A stretch of 64,000 nt of DNA from Clostridia bacterium (GTDB taxonomy: Bacteria > Bacillota > Clostridia > Oscillospirales > Acutalibacteraceae), in assembly GCA_017480115.1 (NCBI GenBank), contig JAFVBH010000019.1, forward strand, positions 58,897-122,896, given 5' to 3'. The position numbers and the translations under genes were made by a program. Positions 35,032-47,685 of this stretch are shown here, in pieces; position 1 is the stretch's first letter; every line of letters starts with the position of its first letter. Under the pieces are notes generated by a model that saw only the letters and a program-made list of their open reading frames with translations, was not told where the DNA came from and did no database searches.

Positions 35032-36003
35032 ATGAAAACATTTACCATTACCGCAAATGACGCCGGACAGCGTCTGGACAAGTTTATTGCAAAATGCGTC
35101 CCCGCCCTGCCGAAAACTCTCATGTATAAATATCTGCGCACAAAGCGGATCAAACGAAACGGTAAAAAAGCTGAATTTTCCGTAAAGCTCGCGGCGGGTG
35201 ATGTGATCGATATGTATATCAGCGATGAATTTTTCGGGCAAATCCAAGAAAAAAAATACGATTTTCTTTCTGCGCCGAAGTCGCTGGATATTGTTTATGA
35301 GGACGAGAATATTATGATTCTCAACAAAAAGGCCGGCGTACTCTGCCACCCGGATAATAACGAATATGTGGATACCTTGGTCGCCCGGGTAAAGCGGTAT
35401 TTGTATGAAAAAGGAAAATATAAGCCCGAACAGGAAAATTCTTTTGTGCCGTCACTGGCAAATCGAATCGACAGAAACACAGGCGGGCTTGTGCTCGCCG
35501 CAAAAAACGCGGAGGCGTTGCGGGTACTGAATCAAAAAATCAAGGACAGGGAATTAACAAAACTGTATATGTGTATTGCCATAGGCGAAATGCCGAAAAC
35601 ACGCGATCTTCTGACTGCGTATCTGCGGAAAGACAGCGATAAAAATAAGGTTTTTATCACGAATAAGGAGGCTCCGGATTCACGAATCATCAAGACTGAA
35701 TACACCGTACTGGACTATCGTAAAGGCGTTTCCCTGCTGCAGATCAATCTGCTCACAGGTCGTACCCATCAGATCCGCGCGCATTTGGCCCATATCGGGC
35801 ATCCGCTGCTGGGGGACGGAAAATACGGCAGAAATGAGCAGAATAAAAAGCTGGGCGGTTATAAAAAACAGTGTCTGTACTCCTATAGCATACGCTTCGA
35901 TTTTACAACCGACGCCGGTATACTGTCTTATCTGAACGGCAAAAGTTTTTCCACCGATGATATTTGGTTCAAAACCGCGTTTTATAACGACGACTTATTT
36001 TAA
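35032..36003 (+). CDS. RluA-family 23S rRNA/tRNA pseudouridine synthase
   Basis: 323 aa. N-terminal S4 RNA-binding domain (TANDAGQRLDKFIAKCVPAL, then KYLRTKRIKRNGKKAE), then the catalytic domain: DIVYEDENIMILNKKAGVLC, catalytic Asp in LANRIDRNTGGLVLAAKN, and NLLTGRTHQIRAHLAHIGHP LLGDGKYG. GAGGTG before the ATG. Most like RluC/RluD-type enzymes with S4 domain; the target uridine cannot be inferred. Converges on ligA with one base between the stops. Confidence 0.93.
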   Translation: MKTFTITANDAGQRLDKFIAKCVPALPKTLMYKYLRTKRIKRNGKKAEFSVKLAAGDVIDMYISDEFFGQIQEKKYDFLSAPKSLDIVYEDENIMILNKKAGVLCHPDNNEYVDTLVARVKRYLYEKGKYKPEQENSFVPSLANRIDRNTGGLVLAAKNAEALRVLNQKIKDRELTKLYMCIAIGEMPKTRDLLTAYLRKDSDKNKVFITNKEAPDSRIIKTEYTVLDYRKGVSLLQINLLTGRTHQIRAHLAHIGHPLLGDGKYGRNEQNKKLGGYKKQCLYSYSIRFDFTTDAGILSYLNGKSFSTDDIWFKTAFYNDDLF

Positions 36004-36004
36004 T

Positions 36005-39219
<3,215 letters not shown>

Positions 39220-39221
39220 AC

Positions 39222-39256
39222 AACAAAAACAAGGGCATGGCATATGCCATGCCCTT
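39222..39256 (-). terminator. Intrinsic terminator of the glp-like operon
   Basis: Perfect 26-nt palindrome AAGGGCATGGC-ATAT-GCCATGCCCTT (39231-39256), followed leftward by GTTTTTG. The MFS reading starts directly after it. Confidence 0.88.
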
Positions 39257-39265
39257 AAAGAACAA

Positions 39266-39622
39266 TCAGCAATTATTGGTCGCTACTATATCTACGCCGG
39301 TACCGAGAATATTCTCAATCACCTTGTCGCCGATCTTCACGGGCGCCTTGATCGTTGCCCGATTGATCTCTTTCATGCATTCAAACAGCATGCCCTTCGG
39401 CACGGGCGCGGCAGATTTTACGGGCACAACAGGGTGCGCGCCGCCCTCAACCTTTACGGTAGAGGTCAAAGAACGCGTGGGATTTGTCATTTCGGTTCTG
39501 GCATATGTATCGCCGCGTTTGCAGGTGTTTCCGGTAACGGAAACGACCTCGCCGGAATCATTAAGATCAACAGTAATATAACAGCCGCGGGGACAGGCGA
39601 TACAAATAAGATTCTTCTGCAT
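39266..39622 (-). CDS. DUF1667 family protein (glycerol-3-phosphate dehydrogenase-associated)
   Basis: 118 aa. Cys-rich N terminus LICIACPRGCYITVDLN and GNTCKRGDTYARTEMTNPTR give a C-x2-C-x3-C...C set that probably binds an Fe-S cluster. The remainder carries VKSAAPVPKGMLFECMKEIN. The protein always follows the FAD-reductase of this cluster in Clostridia, and probably passes electrons from the dehydrogenase. 3 bp after the preceding gene and last in the operon. Confidence 0.92.
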   Translation of the reverse strand: MQKNLICIACPRGCYITVDLNDSGEVVSVTGNTCKRGDTYARTEMTNPTRSLTSTVKVEGGAHPVVPVKSAAPVPKGMLFECMKEINRATIKAPVKIGDKVIENILGTGVDIVATNNC

Positions 39623-39625
39623 GAT

Positions 39626-40888
39626 TTATACCTCCACTCTGACAGTCACGTTGCTGTCTTTGGTCAGCGTCTTGAGAACGCTGACGGGAACCGTAACGCT
39701 TTCCATTTCACCGGGCGCAAGCTTAATTTTCTTTTTGGAGGAGATGACCTGACCGTCAGCCTCCAAAACAACTTTCGCATTGGGATATACCGCGCCGACT
39801 CGGAAGTAAAGCTCAATATCCTTTTCACTCTTGATATTCATTTTCTGCGGAACGATATACCGAACGCCGAACCCCTTCACAGGCTCAATGTATTCCGCGT
39901 TATCAAAGGACGCTTTATCCAGAATATACTTAGCAGCGCCCTCACCGGCAATCTGCGCCTCCAGCGTAACAAAATCAACCAGATCATGCACCTGCAAAAC
40001 ATTGCCGCAGGCAAAGATACCGGGGTGATCGGTCTCACGCATTTCGGAGACGTACGCGCCGCGGGTCACGGGATCCATCTTGATTCCGACGCCGGTCGTC
40101 AGTTCATTCTCAGGGATCAGACCGACGGAAAGCATCAGCGTATCGCATTCAACATACTGCTCGGTGCCCTCGATCACATTGAACCGCTCGTCAACCTTGG
40201 CAATGGTCACGCCCTCCAGACGCTCCTTGCCGTGGGTCTTGATCACGGTCGTGCTCAGATACAGCGGAATGTCGAAATCGTTCAGGCATTGGACAATATT
40301 TCTCGTAAGACCGCCGGAGTACGGCATCAACTCGCACACCATCTTGACCTCCGCGCCCTCTAACGTCATACGGCGCGCCATGATCAAACCGATGTCGCCG
40401 GAACCGAGGATCACGATCTTTTTGCCGGGCATATAGCCGTCGATATTCACATATTTCTGCGCGGTGCCCGCAGTCATAATACCGGAGGGTCTGGTGCCCG
40501 CAAGCGTGGGAAGCGCGCCGCGGGGACGCTCACGGCAACCCATGGCAAGCACGACCGCCTTGGCGTTAAACATCAGCAGACCGTCGTCCTTATTGACCGC
40601 AGTGACCACGTTATCCTTGGAAATATTCAGCACCATGGTATCGGTCTTAACGTCAATGTTGCTTTTATTCACAAGCTCGATAAACCTGCCTGCATATTCA
40701 GGACCGGACAGCTCCTCTTTGAAGTACTGCAGTCCGAAGCCCGTATGGATACACTGCTCAAGAATACCGCCGAGCGTCTCAGCGCGCTCAAGGATAATAA
40801 TTTTCTTAACGCCGCATTCTTCCGCTTTCAGCGCCGCCGCCATACCGGCAGGGCCGCCGCCGACAACGACAAGATCGTAATTTATCAT
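39626..40888 (-). CDS. NAD(P)/FAD-dependent oxidoreductase (GlpB-like partner)
   Basis: 420 aa from the ATG at 40888 with AAGGAGG upstream; an upstream extension of the frame lies in the previous gene and is rejected. FAD Rossmann motif YDLVVVGGGPAGMAAALKAE, second nucleotide motif KIVILGSGDIGLIMARRM, and TRPSGIMTAGTAQKYVN, VECDTLMLSVGLIPENELT, FACGNVLQVHD. Together with GlpA-like and DUF1667 proteins it forms the anaerobic glycerol-3-phosphate dehydrogenase type cluster; electrons flow from G3P to NAD(P) or another acceptor. The exact acceptor is not shown. Confidence 0.92.
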   Translation of the reverse strand: MINYDLVVVGGGPAGMAAALKAEECGVKKIIILERAETLGGILEQCIHTGFGLQYFKEELSGPEYAGRFIELVNKSNIDVKTDTMVLNISKDNVVTAVNKDDGLLMFNAKAVVLAMGCRERPRGALPTLAGTRPSGIMTAGTAQKYVNIDGYMPGKKIVILGSGDIGLIMARRMTLEGAEVKMVCELMPYSGGLTRNIVQCLNDFDIPLYLSTTVIKTHGKERLEGVTIAKVDERFNVIEGTEQYVECDTLMLSVGLIPENELTTGVGIKMDPVTRGAYVSEMRETDHPGIFACGNVLQVHDLVDFVTLEAQIAGEGAAKYILDKASFDNAEYIEPVKGFGVRYIVPQKMNIKSEKDIELYFRVGAVYPNAKVVLEADGQVISSKKKIKLAPGEMESVTVPVSVLKTLTKDSNVTVRVEV

Positions 40889-40902
40889 AATCTGCGCCCT
40901 CC

Positions 40903-42339
40903 TTACTTCGTTCTTTCGTACAAAATATTTGAATTGCCGCCGAACTTGGTGATCGTATTTACGGGAACGTCCAGCTCGCGAGCAAGAATCTCCACGACTT
41001 TGGAGCCGCAGAAACCGCCCTGACATCTGCCCATACCCGCTCTGGTACGGCGTTTCACGCCGTCCACGTCTCTGGCGCCGGCGGGCGCTTTGATAGCGTC
41101 AATGATCTCCCCCTCGGTAATCGTCTCACAGCGGCAGATGATTCTGCCGTAAGCTGGATTCTCTTTGACAAGCGCGGTTCTTTCCTCCGCCGTCATATGA
41201 CGGAAACGAACGGGCGCCTCGCGATAGGGGTTATAATCGGGATTTTTCTCCGGCGTCGCGCCCATGGAGGCGAAGAGCTTTTCCGCCACATATTCCGCTG
41301 TTGCGGGCGCTGCGGAAAGCCCGGGAGACTCAATGCCCGCGGCATTGATAAATCTGGCGTTTGCCTTGCTGGCGCCGATCACGAAATCATCGCTGACCGG
41401 GTGTGCGCGCAGACCGGTAAAAGAGGTAATGGCGTCTCTTGTAGAAACAGAGGGAACGCTCTTCATCGCAAGCTTGCGGACATTTGCAAGCCCGGCGTCC
41501 GTGGTGGCGAGGTTGTCCCTCTCCCCCACATCGTCCGCCGTGGGACCGATCAACAGGTTGCCGTCCACGGTCGGCGTAACCAAAATACCCTTGCCCATGA
41601 TAGTGGGGCACTGGAAGATCGTATGGGAAACCGTATTGCCGACGGAGCGGTCAAGCACATAATACTCGCCGGAGCGCACCGCAATATCAAAGGAATCATC
41701 ACCAACCATGCGGGCGATCACGTCGGAATAGCAGCCTGCTGCGTTGATAATGTATTTTGCCCTGATTTCTCCGGCGGCTGTCGTTATGGTAAAGATCTCG
41801 CCGTCGTCGCTGATCGCGGTAACCTCTGCGTTACGCATAAAATCAACGCCGTTGTTTACAGCGTTTTCCGTAGACGCGATCGTCAGCTCATACGGGCAAA
41901 CGATGCCCGCAGTGCCGGCGGAAAGCGCGCCTTTCGCCTCGTCGCTGATTTTTGGCTCCAATGCGCGAAGCTCCGCCTGATTCAGAATCGTCATTCCCTG
42001 TACGCCGTTCGCCATACCTCTGTCATAGAGTTCACGGACGGTATCCATCTCTTCATCAGAGAAAGCCACCACCAGAGAACCGTTGTTTTTATATGGAACA
42101 GACAAGTCTCTGCATGTTTGCGGCATCATTGCGCAGCCTTTTACGTTGAGCTTGGCCTTGAGTGTACCGGGCTTTGCGTCGAAACCGGCATGCACGATCG
42201 CGCTGTTTGCCTTGGAGGCGCCCATAGCAACATCGTTCGTCTTTTCAACAAGGACTGTTTTCAGCTTGTAGGAGGAAAGCAGCCTTGCCGTCATCGCACC
42301 GGTGACGCCCGCGCCGATAATGGCAACGTCATAAGTCAT
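40903..42339 (-). CDS. glpA: Glycerol-3-phosphate dehydrogenase GlpA-like FAD protein
   Basis: 478 aa. N-terminal FAD domain (TYDVAIIGAGVTGAMTARLL), DAO-type core (INAAGCYSDVIARMVGDDSF, GKGILVTPTVDGNLLIGPTA, ITSFTGLRAHPVSDDFVIG), and a C-terminal BFD-like [2Fe-2S] domain (IICRCETITEGEIIDAI and GRCQGGFCGSK). Oxidises glycerol-3-phosphate to dihydroxyacetone phosphate. GAGAGG upstream of the ATG. First gene of a three-gene operon with its own strong promoter. The family also includes other 2-hydroxyacid or amine oxidases, so substrate is inferred from cluster context. Confidence 0.88.
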   Translation of the reverse strand: MTYDVAIIGAGVTGAMTARLLSSYKLKTVLVEKTNDVAMGASKANSAIVHAGFDAKPGTLKAKLNVKGCAMMPQTCRDLSVPYKNNGSLVVAFSDEEMDTVRELYDRGMANGVQGMTILNQAELRALEPKISDEAKGALSAGTAGIVCPYELTIASTENAVNNGVDFMRNAEVTAISDDGEIFTITTAAGEIRAKYIINAAGCYSDVIARMVGDDSFDIAVRSGEYYVLDRSVGNTVSHTIFQCPTIMGKGILVTPTVDGNLLIGPTADDVGERDNLATTDAGLANVRKLAMKSVPSVSTRDAITSFTGLRAHPVSDDFVIGASKANARFINAAGIESPGLSAAPATAEYVAEKLFASMGATPEKNPDYNPYREAPVRFRHMTAEERTALVKENPAYGRIICRCETITEGEIIDAIKAPAGARDVDGVKRRTRAGMGRCQGGFCGSKVVEILARELDVPVNTITKFGGNSNILYERTK

Positions 42340-42407
42340 ATCAATTACCTCTCATTATTTTATTGTCGTGTGCTTTATGACAGCATATCACACAACCATA
42401 CGCCGTA

Positions 42408-42436
42408 ATTATAGCACAGCGTTTGAAAATAATCAA
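42408..42436 (-). promoter_or_regulatory. Sigma-A promoter of the glpA-like operon
   Basis: Leftward: -35 TTGATT (42431-42436), 17-bp spacer, perfect -10 TATAAT (42408-42413). Confidence 0.8.
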
Positions 42437-42542
42437 CAAAGATTTCACATAAAATCGATAAAATTATTAAAAAATTTTATCGATAAATAAACAGAGCGAT
42501 TGTTGACAGACAAAATTACGGAAAAAGTGTGCGGAAACAGTC

Positions 42543-42571
42543 TTTACTTTTACACTGTAATATGCTAAACT
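42543..42571 (+). promoter_or_regulatory. Promoter of the yerC-methyltransferase-hslO genes
   Basis: -35 TTTACT (42543-42548), 17-bp spacer, -10 TAAACT (42566-42571). An overlapping TTTACA/16 bp/TATAAA reading is equally good. Confidence 0.6.
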
Positions 42572-42605
42572 ATAAAATAAGAAAAGATGAAAGCGAGTGC
42601 TGACC

Positions 42606-42914
42606 ATGAGCACACAGGAAAACCGCATCAAAGATGCAAACACCGATTTTTTGCTGCAATGCATTCTCTCGTTGGAAACGATGGAAGAATGCTACTCTTT
42701 TTTTGAGGATCTTTGCACCGTGCCTGAGATAAAATCCATGGCGCGCAGGATCGTTGTCGCAAAAATGCTGACAGAGAACAAAAAGTATGAAGAGGTCGTG
42801 GAGAAGACCGGCGCCTCGACCGCAACCATCAGCCGTGTCAACCGCAGTCTGTGCTACGGCACCGGCGGCTATGACATTGTGTTCGGACGCTGCGCGCTGA
42901 ACGAAGAAGCATGA
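42606..42914 (+). CDS. YerC/YecD family TrpR-related protein
   Basis: 102 aa. Helix-turn-helix of the TrpR/YerC superfamily: LETMEECYSFFEDLCTVPEI, then MARRIVVAKMLTENKKYEEV VEKTGASTATISRVNRSLCY with the recognition helix in ASTATISRVNR. Probable DNA-binding regulator; some YerC relatives are proposed to respond to a metabolite, but the target here is unknown. ATG at 42606 follows GAAAGCGAG; an in-frame GTG at 42597 is less likely. The stop overlaps the methyltransferase start (ATGA). Confidence 0.88.
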   Translation: MSTQENRIKDANTDFLLQCILSLETMEECYSFFEDLCTVPEIKSMARRIVVAKMLTENKKYEEVVEKTGASTATISRVNRSLCYGTGGYDIVFGRCALNEEA

Positions 42915-43663
42915 GCGGCTACAAGGCGTTCGCCTATGTTTACGACAGGCTGACACAAAACGTCAATTATAAGGAGAGAGCGGATTATATTTGCTCTCTC
43001 CTTGCCGGTTGCGGCATTAAGGCGGGGATCCTATTGGATCTCGCCTGCGGCACCGGGTCTATGGCAGAGCTGTTTGCCGCGCGGGGCTACGATGTGATCG
43101 GCGTGGATATTTCCGAGGAAATGCTGGCACAGGCTCAACAGAAGAAATACGAAAAGGGACTGGATATTCTGTATCTCCGGCAGGATATGCGGTCGCTTGA
43201 TCTATTCGGTTCGATCAAATGCGCGGTATGCAGCCTTGACAGCATCAATCACCTTGCCTCTGCAAAAGACGTGGGCAGGGCGTTCTATTCTGTCGGCTTT
43301 TTTATGGAGAAAAACGGTATTCTCATTTTTGACGTGAATACCGCGTACAAGCATAAAAATATCCTTGCGGACAATACTTTTATCTATGACATGGACGACG
43401 TCTACTGTGTATGGCAAAACCGACTGGACAACGCGGACGGGCATGTGGATATTCATCTCGACGTATTTGAAGCCGACGGCGAGCTGTACGCCCGATTTGA
43501 TGAGGATATTACAGAATACTGCTATGACGACGAGACGTTGACGGCGCTGTTGCAGCAATCGAATTTTGAGGTGCTGGCGCGATACGGTGAATTGACGACC
43601 GACGCGCCGCAGGCAGATGAGCAGCGCGTATACTATGTATGCAGAAAACTGAAAGATCAATAG
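42911..43663 (+). CDS. Class I SAM-dependent methyltransferase
   Basis: 250 aa. AdoMet-binding motif I ILLDLACGTGSMAELFAARG (about 43-62), motif II DVIGVDISEEMLAQAQ, motif III-like region VCSLDSINHLA. Resembles the Clostridia YxbB/TehB-like small-molecule or protein methyltransferases. Substrate unknown. Translationally coupled to the YerC-like gene and 17 bp upstream of hslO. Confidence 0.92.
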   Translation: MSGYKAFAYVYDRLTQNVNYKERADYICSLLAGCGIKAGILLDLACGTGSMAELFAARGYDVIGVDISEEMLAQAQQKKYEKGLDILYLRQDMRSLDLFGSIKCAVCSLDSINHLASAKDVGRAFYSVGFFMEKNGILIFDVNTAYKHKNILADNTFIYDMDDVYCVWQNRLDNADGHVDIHLDVFEADGELYARFDEDITEYCYDDETLTALLQQSNFEVLARYGELTTDAPQADEQRVYYVCRKLKDQ

Positions 43664-43680
43664 ATAAAGGGGAAATAAAA

Positions 43681-44562
43681 ATGGCACAACTTGTTCGGGG
43701 CATATCCGACGACGGAACGATCCTTGTGATGGCAGCCGATACGACGGATATTGTCAGAGAAGCGCATATGATACACAACACCGGCAATGTCTGCTCCGCA
43801 GCGCTGGGCAGACTGCTGACGGCGGCATCCTTTATGGGACACATGCTGAAAGCGCCGAACGGGAGCGTGACCCTGCGGCTGAACGGCGGCGGTCCCGCCG
43901 GTTCCGTGATCGCGGTATCCGACAGCGCCGGCAATGTTCGCGGATATATTGAAAATCCCGACGTCACTATTCCGCTGAAATACACGGGCAAGCTGGACGT
44001 GGGCGCGGCCGTGGGAAGCAACGGCGCGCTGACCGTTATGAAGGATTTCGGCGCGGGCGACCCATATATCGGGCAGATACCGCTGGTATCCGGCGAGATC
44101 GCGGAGGATATAACCGCCTATTTTGCCACCAGCGAACAGACGCCGACCGTTTGCGCGCTCGGCGTACTGGCAACACCCGATACCCGGGGAATCATCACCG
44201 CCGGCGGGCTGTTGATCCAACTGATGCCGACGGCGGATAACAGCGCGATTGATCGTGTGGAAGCGGATATTAAAGACCTGCGTCCCATAACCACGCTGTT
44301 GACAGAAGGGCTGACGCCTGAGGAAATATGCCAAAAAGCGCTGCCGAGTTTCACAATTGAAACGCTCGGCACATTCGAGACCGCATACCGCTGCAACTGT
44401 TCCAGGGAACGGGTAGTGCGGGCGCTGTTCTCCGCCGGCGCGCAGAGTTTGCTGGAAATGGCGGAGGATCCGGTTACAGAGGCGACCTGTCACTTCTGTA
44501 ACCGAAAATACACATTTACTCCCGATGAGATCATGGCGCTCTACCGGAAGGCTACAGAGTAA
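43681..44562 (+). CDS. hslO: Redox-regulated chaperone Hsp33
   Basis: 293 aa from the ATG at 43681, 6 nt after AAAGGGGA; an upstream in-frame Met lies in the methyltransferase gene. N-terminal fold (GISDDGTILVMAADTTDIV, LGRLLTAASFMGHMLK, SVTLRLNGGGPAGSVIAVSD) and the redox switch zinc site RCNCSRERV (C-x-C) and CHFCNRKY (C-x-x-C) near residues 236-270. In an anaerobe it protects proteins on oxidative shock. Likely cotranscribed with the two genes before it. Confidence 0.97.
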   Translation: MAQLVRGISDDGTILVMAADTTDIVREAHMIHNTGNVCSAALGRLLTAASFMGHMLKAPNGSVTLRLNGGGPAGSVIAVSDSAGNVRGYIENPDVTIPLKYTGKLDVGAAVGSNGALTVMKDFGAGDPYIGQIPLVSGEIAEDITAYFATSEQTPTVCALGVLATPDTRGIITAGGLLIQLMPTADNSAIDRVEADIKDLRPITTLLTEGLTPEEICQKALPSFTIETLGTFETAYRCNCSRERVVRALFSAGAQSLLEMAEDPVTEATCHFCNRKYTFTPDEIMALYRKATE

Positions 44563-44579
44563 TCCCGCATGGAAAACCA

Positions 44580-44615
44580 AACCGCATTTTCAGGCAAAAA
44601 ACTTGAAAATGCGGT
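44580..44615 (+). terminator. Hairpin after hslO, overlapping the yfhO promoter
   Basis: AACCGCATTTTCA (44580-44592) and TGAAAATGCGGT (44604-44615), 12-bp stem, no U-tract (TATATATATGG follows). Its right arm overlaps the -35 TTGAAA of the next promoter, so it may act as a weak terminator or as a regulatory structure. Confidence 0.5.
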
Positions 44616-44631
44616 ATATATATGGTATGAT
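44603..44631 (+). promoter_or_regulatory. Sigma-A promoter of yfhO
   Basis: -35 TTGAAA (44603-44608), 17-bp spacer, -10 TATGAT (44626-44631), 48 bp before the ATG. Confidence 0.8.
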
Positions 44632-44678
44632 AAATCAGTTAAAGCCTATGAAATATTATGATTTGGGAAGGTCAACAT

Positions 44679-47630
44679 ATGGAGAAGTCAACTTCTGCAA
44701 AAAAACAAAGCAAGTTTGCCAATGCGATTGCGAGAAACAAATACCCGATATATTCGTTCATGATCGCCGCGGCGATTATGGTATTTGTCTATATTGCCTA
44801 TAAATTCGTGCCTATCGGCAATATGTCGATCCTGCGCATGGATCTGTACCATCAGTACGGGCCGCTGTTCGCGGAATTTTACGAAAGGCTCACGCATTTC
44901 AGCAGCATGCTGTATTCCTGGTGCTCGGGACTGGGCGGCTCGTTTTTGGGCAATTATCTGAATTATCTCTCCAGTCCGCTGGGGGATCTGATCATGCTGC
45001 TCTTCGGTCATAAAAACATGACCGAAGCTATCGCAGTCATGGTATTGAGCAAAACCGCGCTTTCCGCTGGAACCATGACGTATTTCATCAACAAGCACTT
45101 TAAAAAGCAGGATATTTCCACCACCGCGTTCGGTCTGCTGTATGCGTTTTGCGGGTTCTTCATGGCGTATTACTGGAATATCATGTGGCTGGACGGCATG
45201 GTGTTGTTCCCGCTTGTCATTTTAGGAATTGAAAAGATCGTCGACGGGCAACCGGCGTGGCTGTATATCGGGGCGCTGACCGCCGCCATGTATACCAGCT
45301 ACTATATGGCGTATATGATCTGCATACTGTCCGTTATCTGGTTCCTGATCTATTATTTTTCCGGCAATACCCTGTCGTCGGATTGCCGACACTACGATCT
45401 AAAGCTGACAAGGAGAGAATATAATTCCCTCTCCGCCGCCGATAAATCCAAGCTTTCCCGTCGCAACCTTGTCAACAACAAGTTTCTATCCGGCGGCGTG
45501 AAATTCGCAGGCGCTTCCCTGCTGGCGTTCGGACTTTCCTGCGCGGCGCTGATCCCGCTGTATTACATTTTAAAAGCCTGCTCCGCGACGGGCAATTCCT
45601 TCCCGACGGATTATTCCTCCTATTTCTCGGTATTTGACTTCCTGGCAAATCATCTGGCAGGCGTGACGCCGACCATAAGAAGCAGCGGGGACGACGTACT
45701 GCCGAATATATACTCCGGCGTGTTGCCGCTGGTGCTCGTACCGCTGTATCTGTTCTCCGGCAAAACCACGCTCCGTGAAAAGATCGCGTCCGTTTCGCTG
45801 CTGGCAATCTTCTATTTCAGCTTCAATATCAATTATCTCAACTTTATTTGGCATGGCTTCCACTTCCCCAACGATCTTCCCTACCGTTTCTCTTTCGCCT
45901 ATACTTTCTTCCTTTTATATATGGCGTATAAAGCGTTTGTCAATCTGGATACCACGTCCTCCAAGGCGATTATGGGCGTAGGAACCGCGGTGGTCGCGTT
46001 TACAATCCTCGTACAGAAGATCGGCTCAAAAAACGTATTGCTGGACACGGCGGATACCGGCTCTGCGCGGGATTCTGTGATTTGGGCGACCATTGTATTC
46101 GTCGTTATTTACTGCGTGATCCTGTCGCTGATCAAAAATCCGAAATACATGCGTTCCTCCATGTGCGCGTTGCTGCTGTGCTGCGTCATTACCGAGATCA
46201 TCGTGGTCGATACCGGCAACTACGAATTCAATCAGGAAAAAGGCTGGTTCACCGCAGACTATGACGCTTTTAGCGAAATGAAAGCCCGTATCGATGAAAA
46301 AGAGGACGCGGAAGCGCCCAACGGCTTTTACAGAATGGAGCTGTCCAACCTGCGGGCGCGTATGGATCCCAGCTGGTACTATTACAACGGCGTATCCGTA
46401 TTCTCCTCCATGGCGTACGAGAACCTGTCCAAGATGATGAAGAAGATCGGCTTCTACGGCAACAACGTCAACAGCTACACCTATTTCCCGCAGACGCCCG
46501 TCTTTAACTCCATGTTCTCGCTGAAATACGTGTTCGACAAGGAAGACCGTATCTCGAGCGGCGCCTATTATACCTATGTGGACGCCAACGAAACCTACAA
46601 GGCATATGAAAACACTTACAATCTCCCCATTGCGTTCTGCGTGAATCCCGATCTGGCAGGCTGGTCCACAGAGGCGGCGAATCCCTTCGACGTTCAGGAA
46701 GCAATGTTCAATCTCGCCACCGGCACACGGGACGTATTTACCAAGCTGGACGGAAAGATCAATTCTGTCGACAACCTGGGCTCGATTTCCGACGAGGCAG
46801 TCGCTTCCGGTAATTTCACCTGCACAAAAATTTCCAGGGGCGTATACGCCGCCGCCACCGTTACCCTGACGCCCGAAACCTCCGGCGAAGTATTCATCTA
46901 TGTACACAGCGCCAACAGCGATACCTGTCTTGTCGGCGCGCCTAACGTCTCAAAAGAGATTAAGCTGGATACCCCGTATATTTTCGACTGCGGCTTCGTC
47001 GCGCAGGGTGAAACCGTGACCACGGAGATTCAACTGCCCAACGATAAAGATTCCGCCGATGTGGAATTTTACGCGGTAATCGTCAATGAGGACAATTTCA
47101 GAGCCGGTATTGACGCGATCAAAGCCGCAGGCACACTGGAATATACCGCCTTTAAGGACAGTCAATTTACCGGCATGATCACCGCCGCGTCGGACAAAAT
47201 ATTGTACACCTCTATCCCCTATGACGAAGGTTGGAATGTCGCCATCGACGGAGTTGCGGTGAATAAAAACGACTATATCAATATCGGCAATTCCCTGCTG
47301 GCGGTACCGATCAGCGCGGGCAACCACACAGTGACCTTCAAATATCGGCCGCAGGGTGGCACCGCGGGTATTGCGATCAGCGTGCTGTCGCTGCTGATCC
47401 TACTGGCAATCCTGTTTATGAAGAAGCAAAAAGTATTGTTTTTCTCGAATCGCTTCATTGACGCTGTGACTCTTCGTAATTTTATCCCGACAGTCAGATT
47501 GCAGCCCATCGAAAGCGGCGACAGACAACCGGCGCCGGAGACCTTTGACGTGCTGACGGAACCCTCAGCGACAGAAATGTCGGCACCGGAAATCGACAAT
47601 GCGCCGGCTCCCGACAACGAAGAAAGTTAA
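44679..47630 (+). CDS. YfhO family membrane protein (GT-C-like)
   Basis: 983 aa from the ATG at 44679, after GGGAAGG. Cytoplasmic N-terminal tail (KSTSAKKQSKFANAIARNKY), then about 12-14 membrane helices (e.g. YSFMIAAAIMVFVYIAYKFV), with the YfhO motif MDLYHQYGPLFAEFYERL in the first loop; long extracytoplasmic C-terminal domain with VYTSIPYDEGWNVAIDG-like motif (reads ILYTSIPYDEGWNVAIDGVA), LLAVPISAGNHTVTFKYRP, a last TM helix (GIAISVLSLLILLAILFM), and a Pro/Glu-rich cytosolic tail. YfhO proteins modify cell-wall teichoic acids in other Firmicutes; the substrate here is open. Confidence 0.9.
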   Translation: MEKSTSAKKQSKFANAIARNKYPIYSFMIAAAIMVFVYIAYKFVPIGNMSILRMDLYHQYGPLFAEFYERLTHFSSMLYSWCSGLGGSFLGNYLNYLSSPLGDLIMLLFGHKNMTEAIAVMVLSKTALSAGTMTYFINKHFKKQDISTTAFGLLYAFCGFFMAYYWNIMWLDGMVLFPLVILGIEKIVDGQPAWLYIGALTAAMYTSYYMAYMICILSVIWFLIYYFSGNTLSSDCRHYDLKLTRREYNSLSAADKSKLSRRNLVNNKFLSGGVKFAGASLLAFGLSCAALIPLYYILKACSATGNSFPTDYSSYFSVFDFLANHLAGVTPTIRSSGDDVLPNIYSGVLPLVLVPLYLFSGKTTLREKIASVSLLAIFYFSFNINYLNFIWHGFHFPNDLPYRFSFAYTFFLLYMAYKAFVNLDTTSSKAIMGVGTAVVAFTILVQKIGSKNVLLDTADTGSARDSVIWATIVFVVIYCVILSLIKNPKYMRSSMCALLLCCVITEIIVVDTGNYEFNQEKGWFTADYDAFSEMKARIDEKEDAEAPNGFYRMELSNLRARMDPSWYYYNGVSVFSSMAYENLSKMMKKIGFYGNNVNSYTYFPQTPVFNSMFSLKYVFDKEDRISSGAYYTYVDANETYKAYENTYNLPIAFCVNPDLAGWSTEAANPFDVQEAMFNLATGTRDVFTKLDGKINSVDNLGSISDEAVASGNFTCTKISRGVYAAATVTLTPETSGEVFIYVHSANSDTCLVGAPNVSKEIKLDTPYIFDCGFVAQGETVTTEIQLPNDKDSADVEFYAVIVNEDNFRAGIDAIKAAGTLEYTAFKDSQFTGMITAASDKILYTSIPYDEGWNVAIDGVAVNKNDYINIGNSLLAVPISAGNHTVTFKYRPQGGTAGIAISVLSLLILLAILFMKKQKVLFFSNRFIDAVTLRNFIPTVRLQPIESGDRQPAPETFDVLTEPSATEMSAPEIDNAPAPDNEES

Positions 47631-47646
47631 TGCAAAAAAATAAAAA

Positions 47647-47685
47647 CCTCGAGGTACCCTACAGTATCTCGAGGCTTTTGCTTTT
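47647..47685. terminator. Bidirectional terminator between yfhO and the ArsR gene
   Basis: CCTCGAG (47647-47653) and CTCGAGG (47668-47674), A-run before and CTTTTGCTTTT after. Serves both converging genes. Confidence 0.8.

Noticed and set aside
41197..42408. 403-aa plus-strand open frame opposite glpA
   Set aside because: Antisense shadow; glpA has FAD and 2Fe-2S motifs and a promoter.
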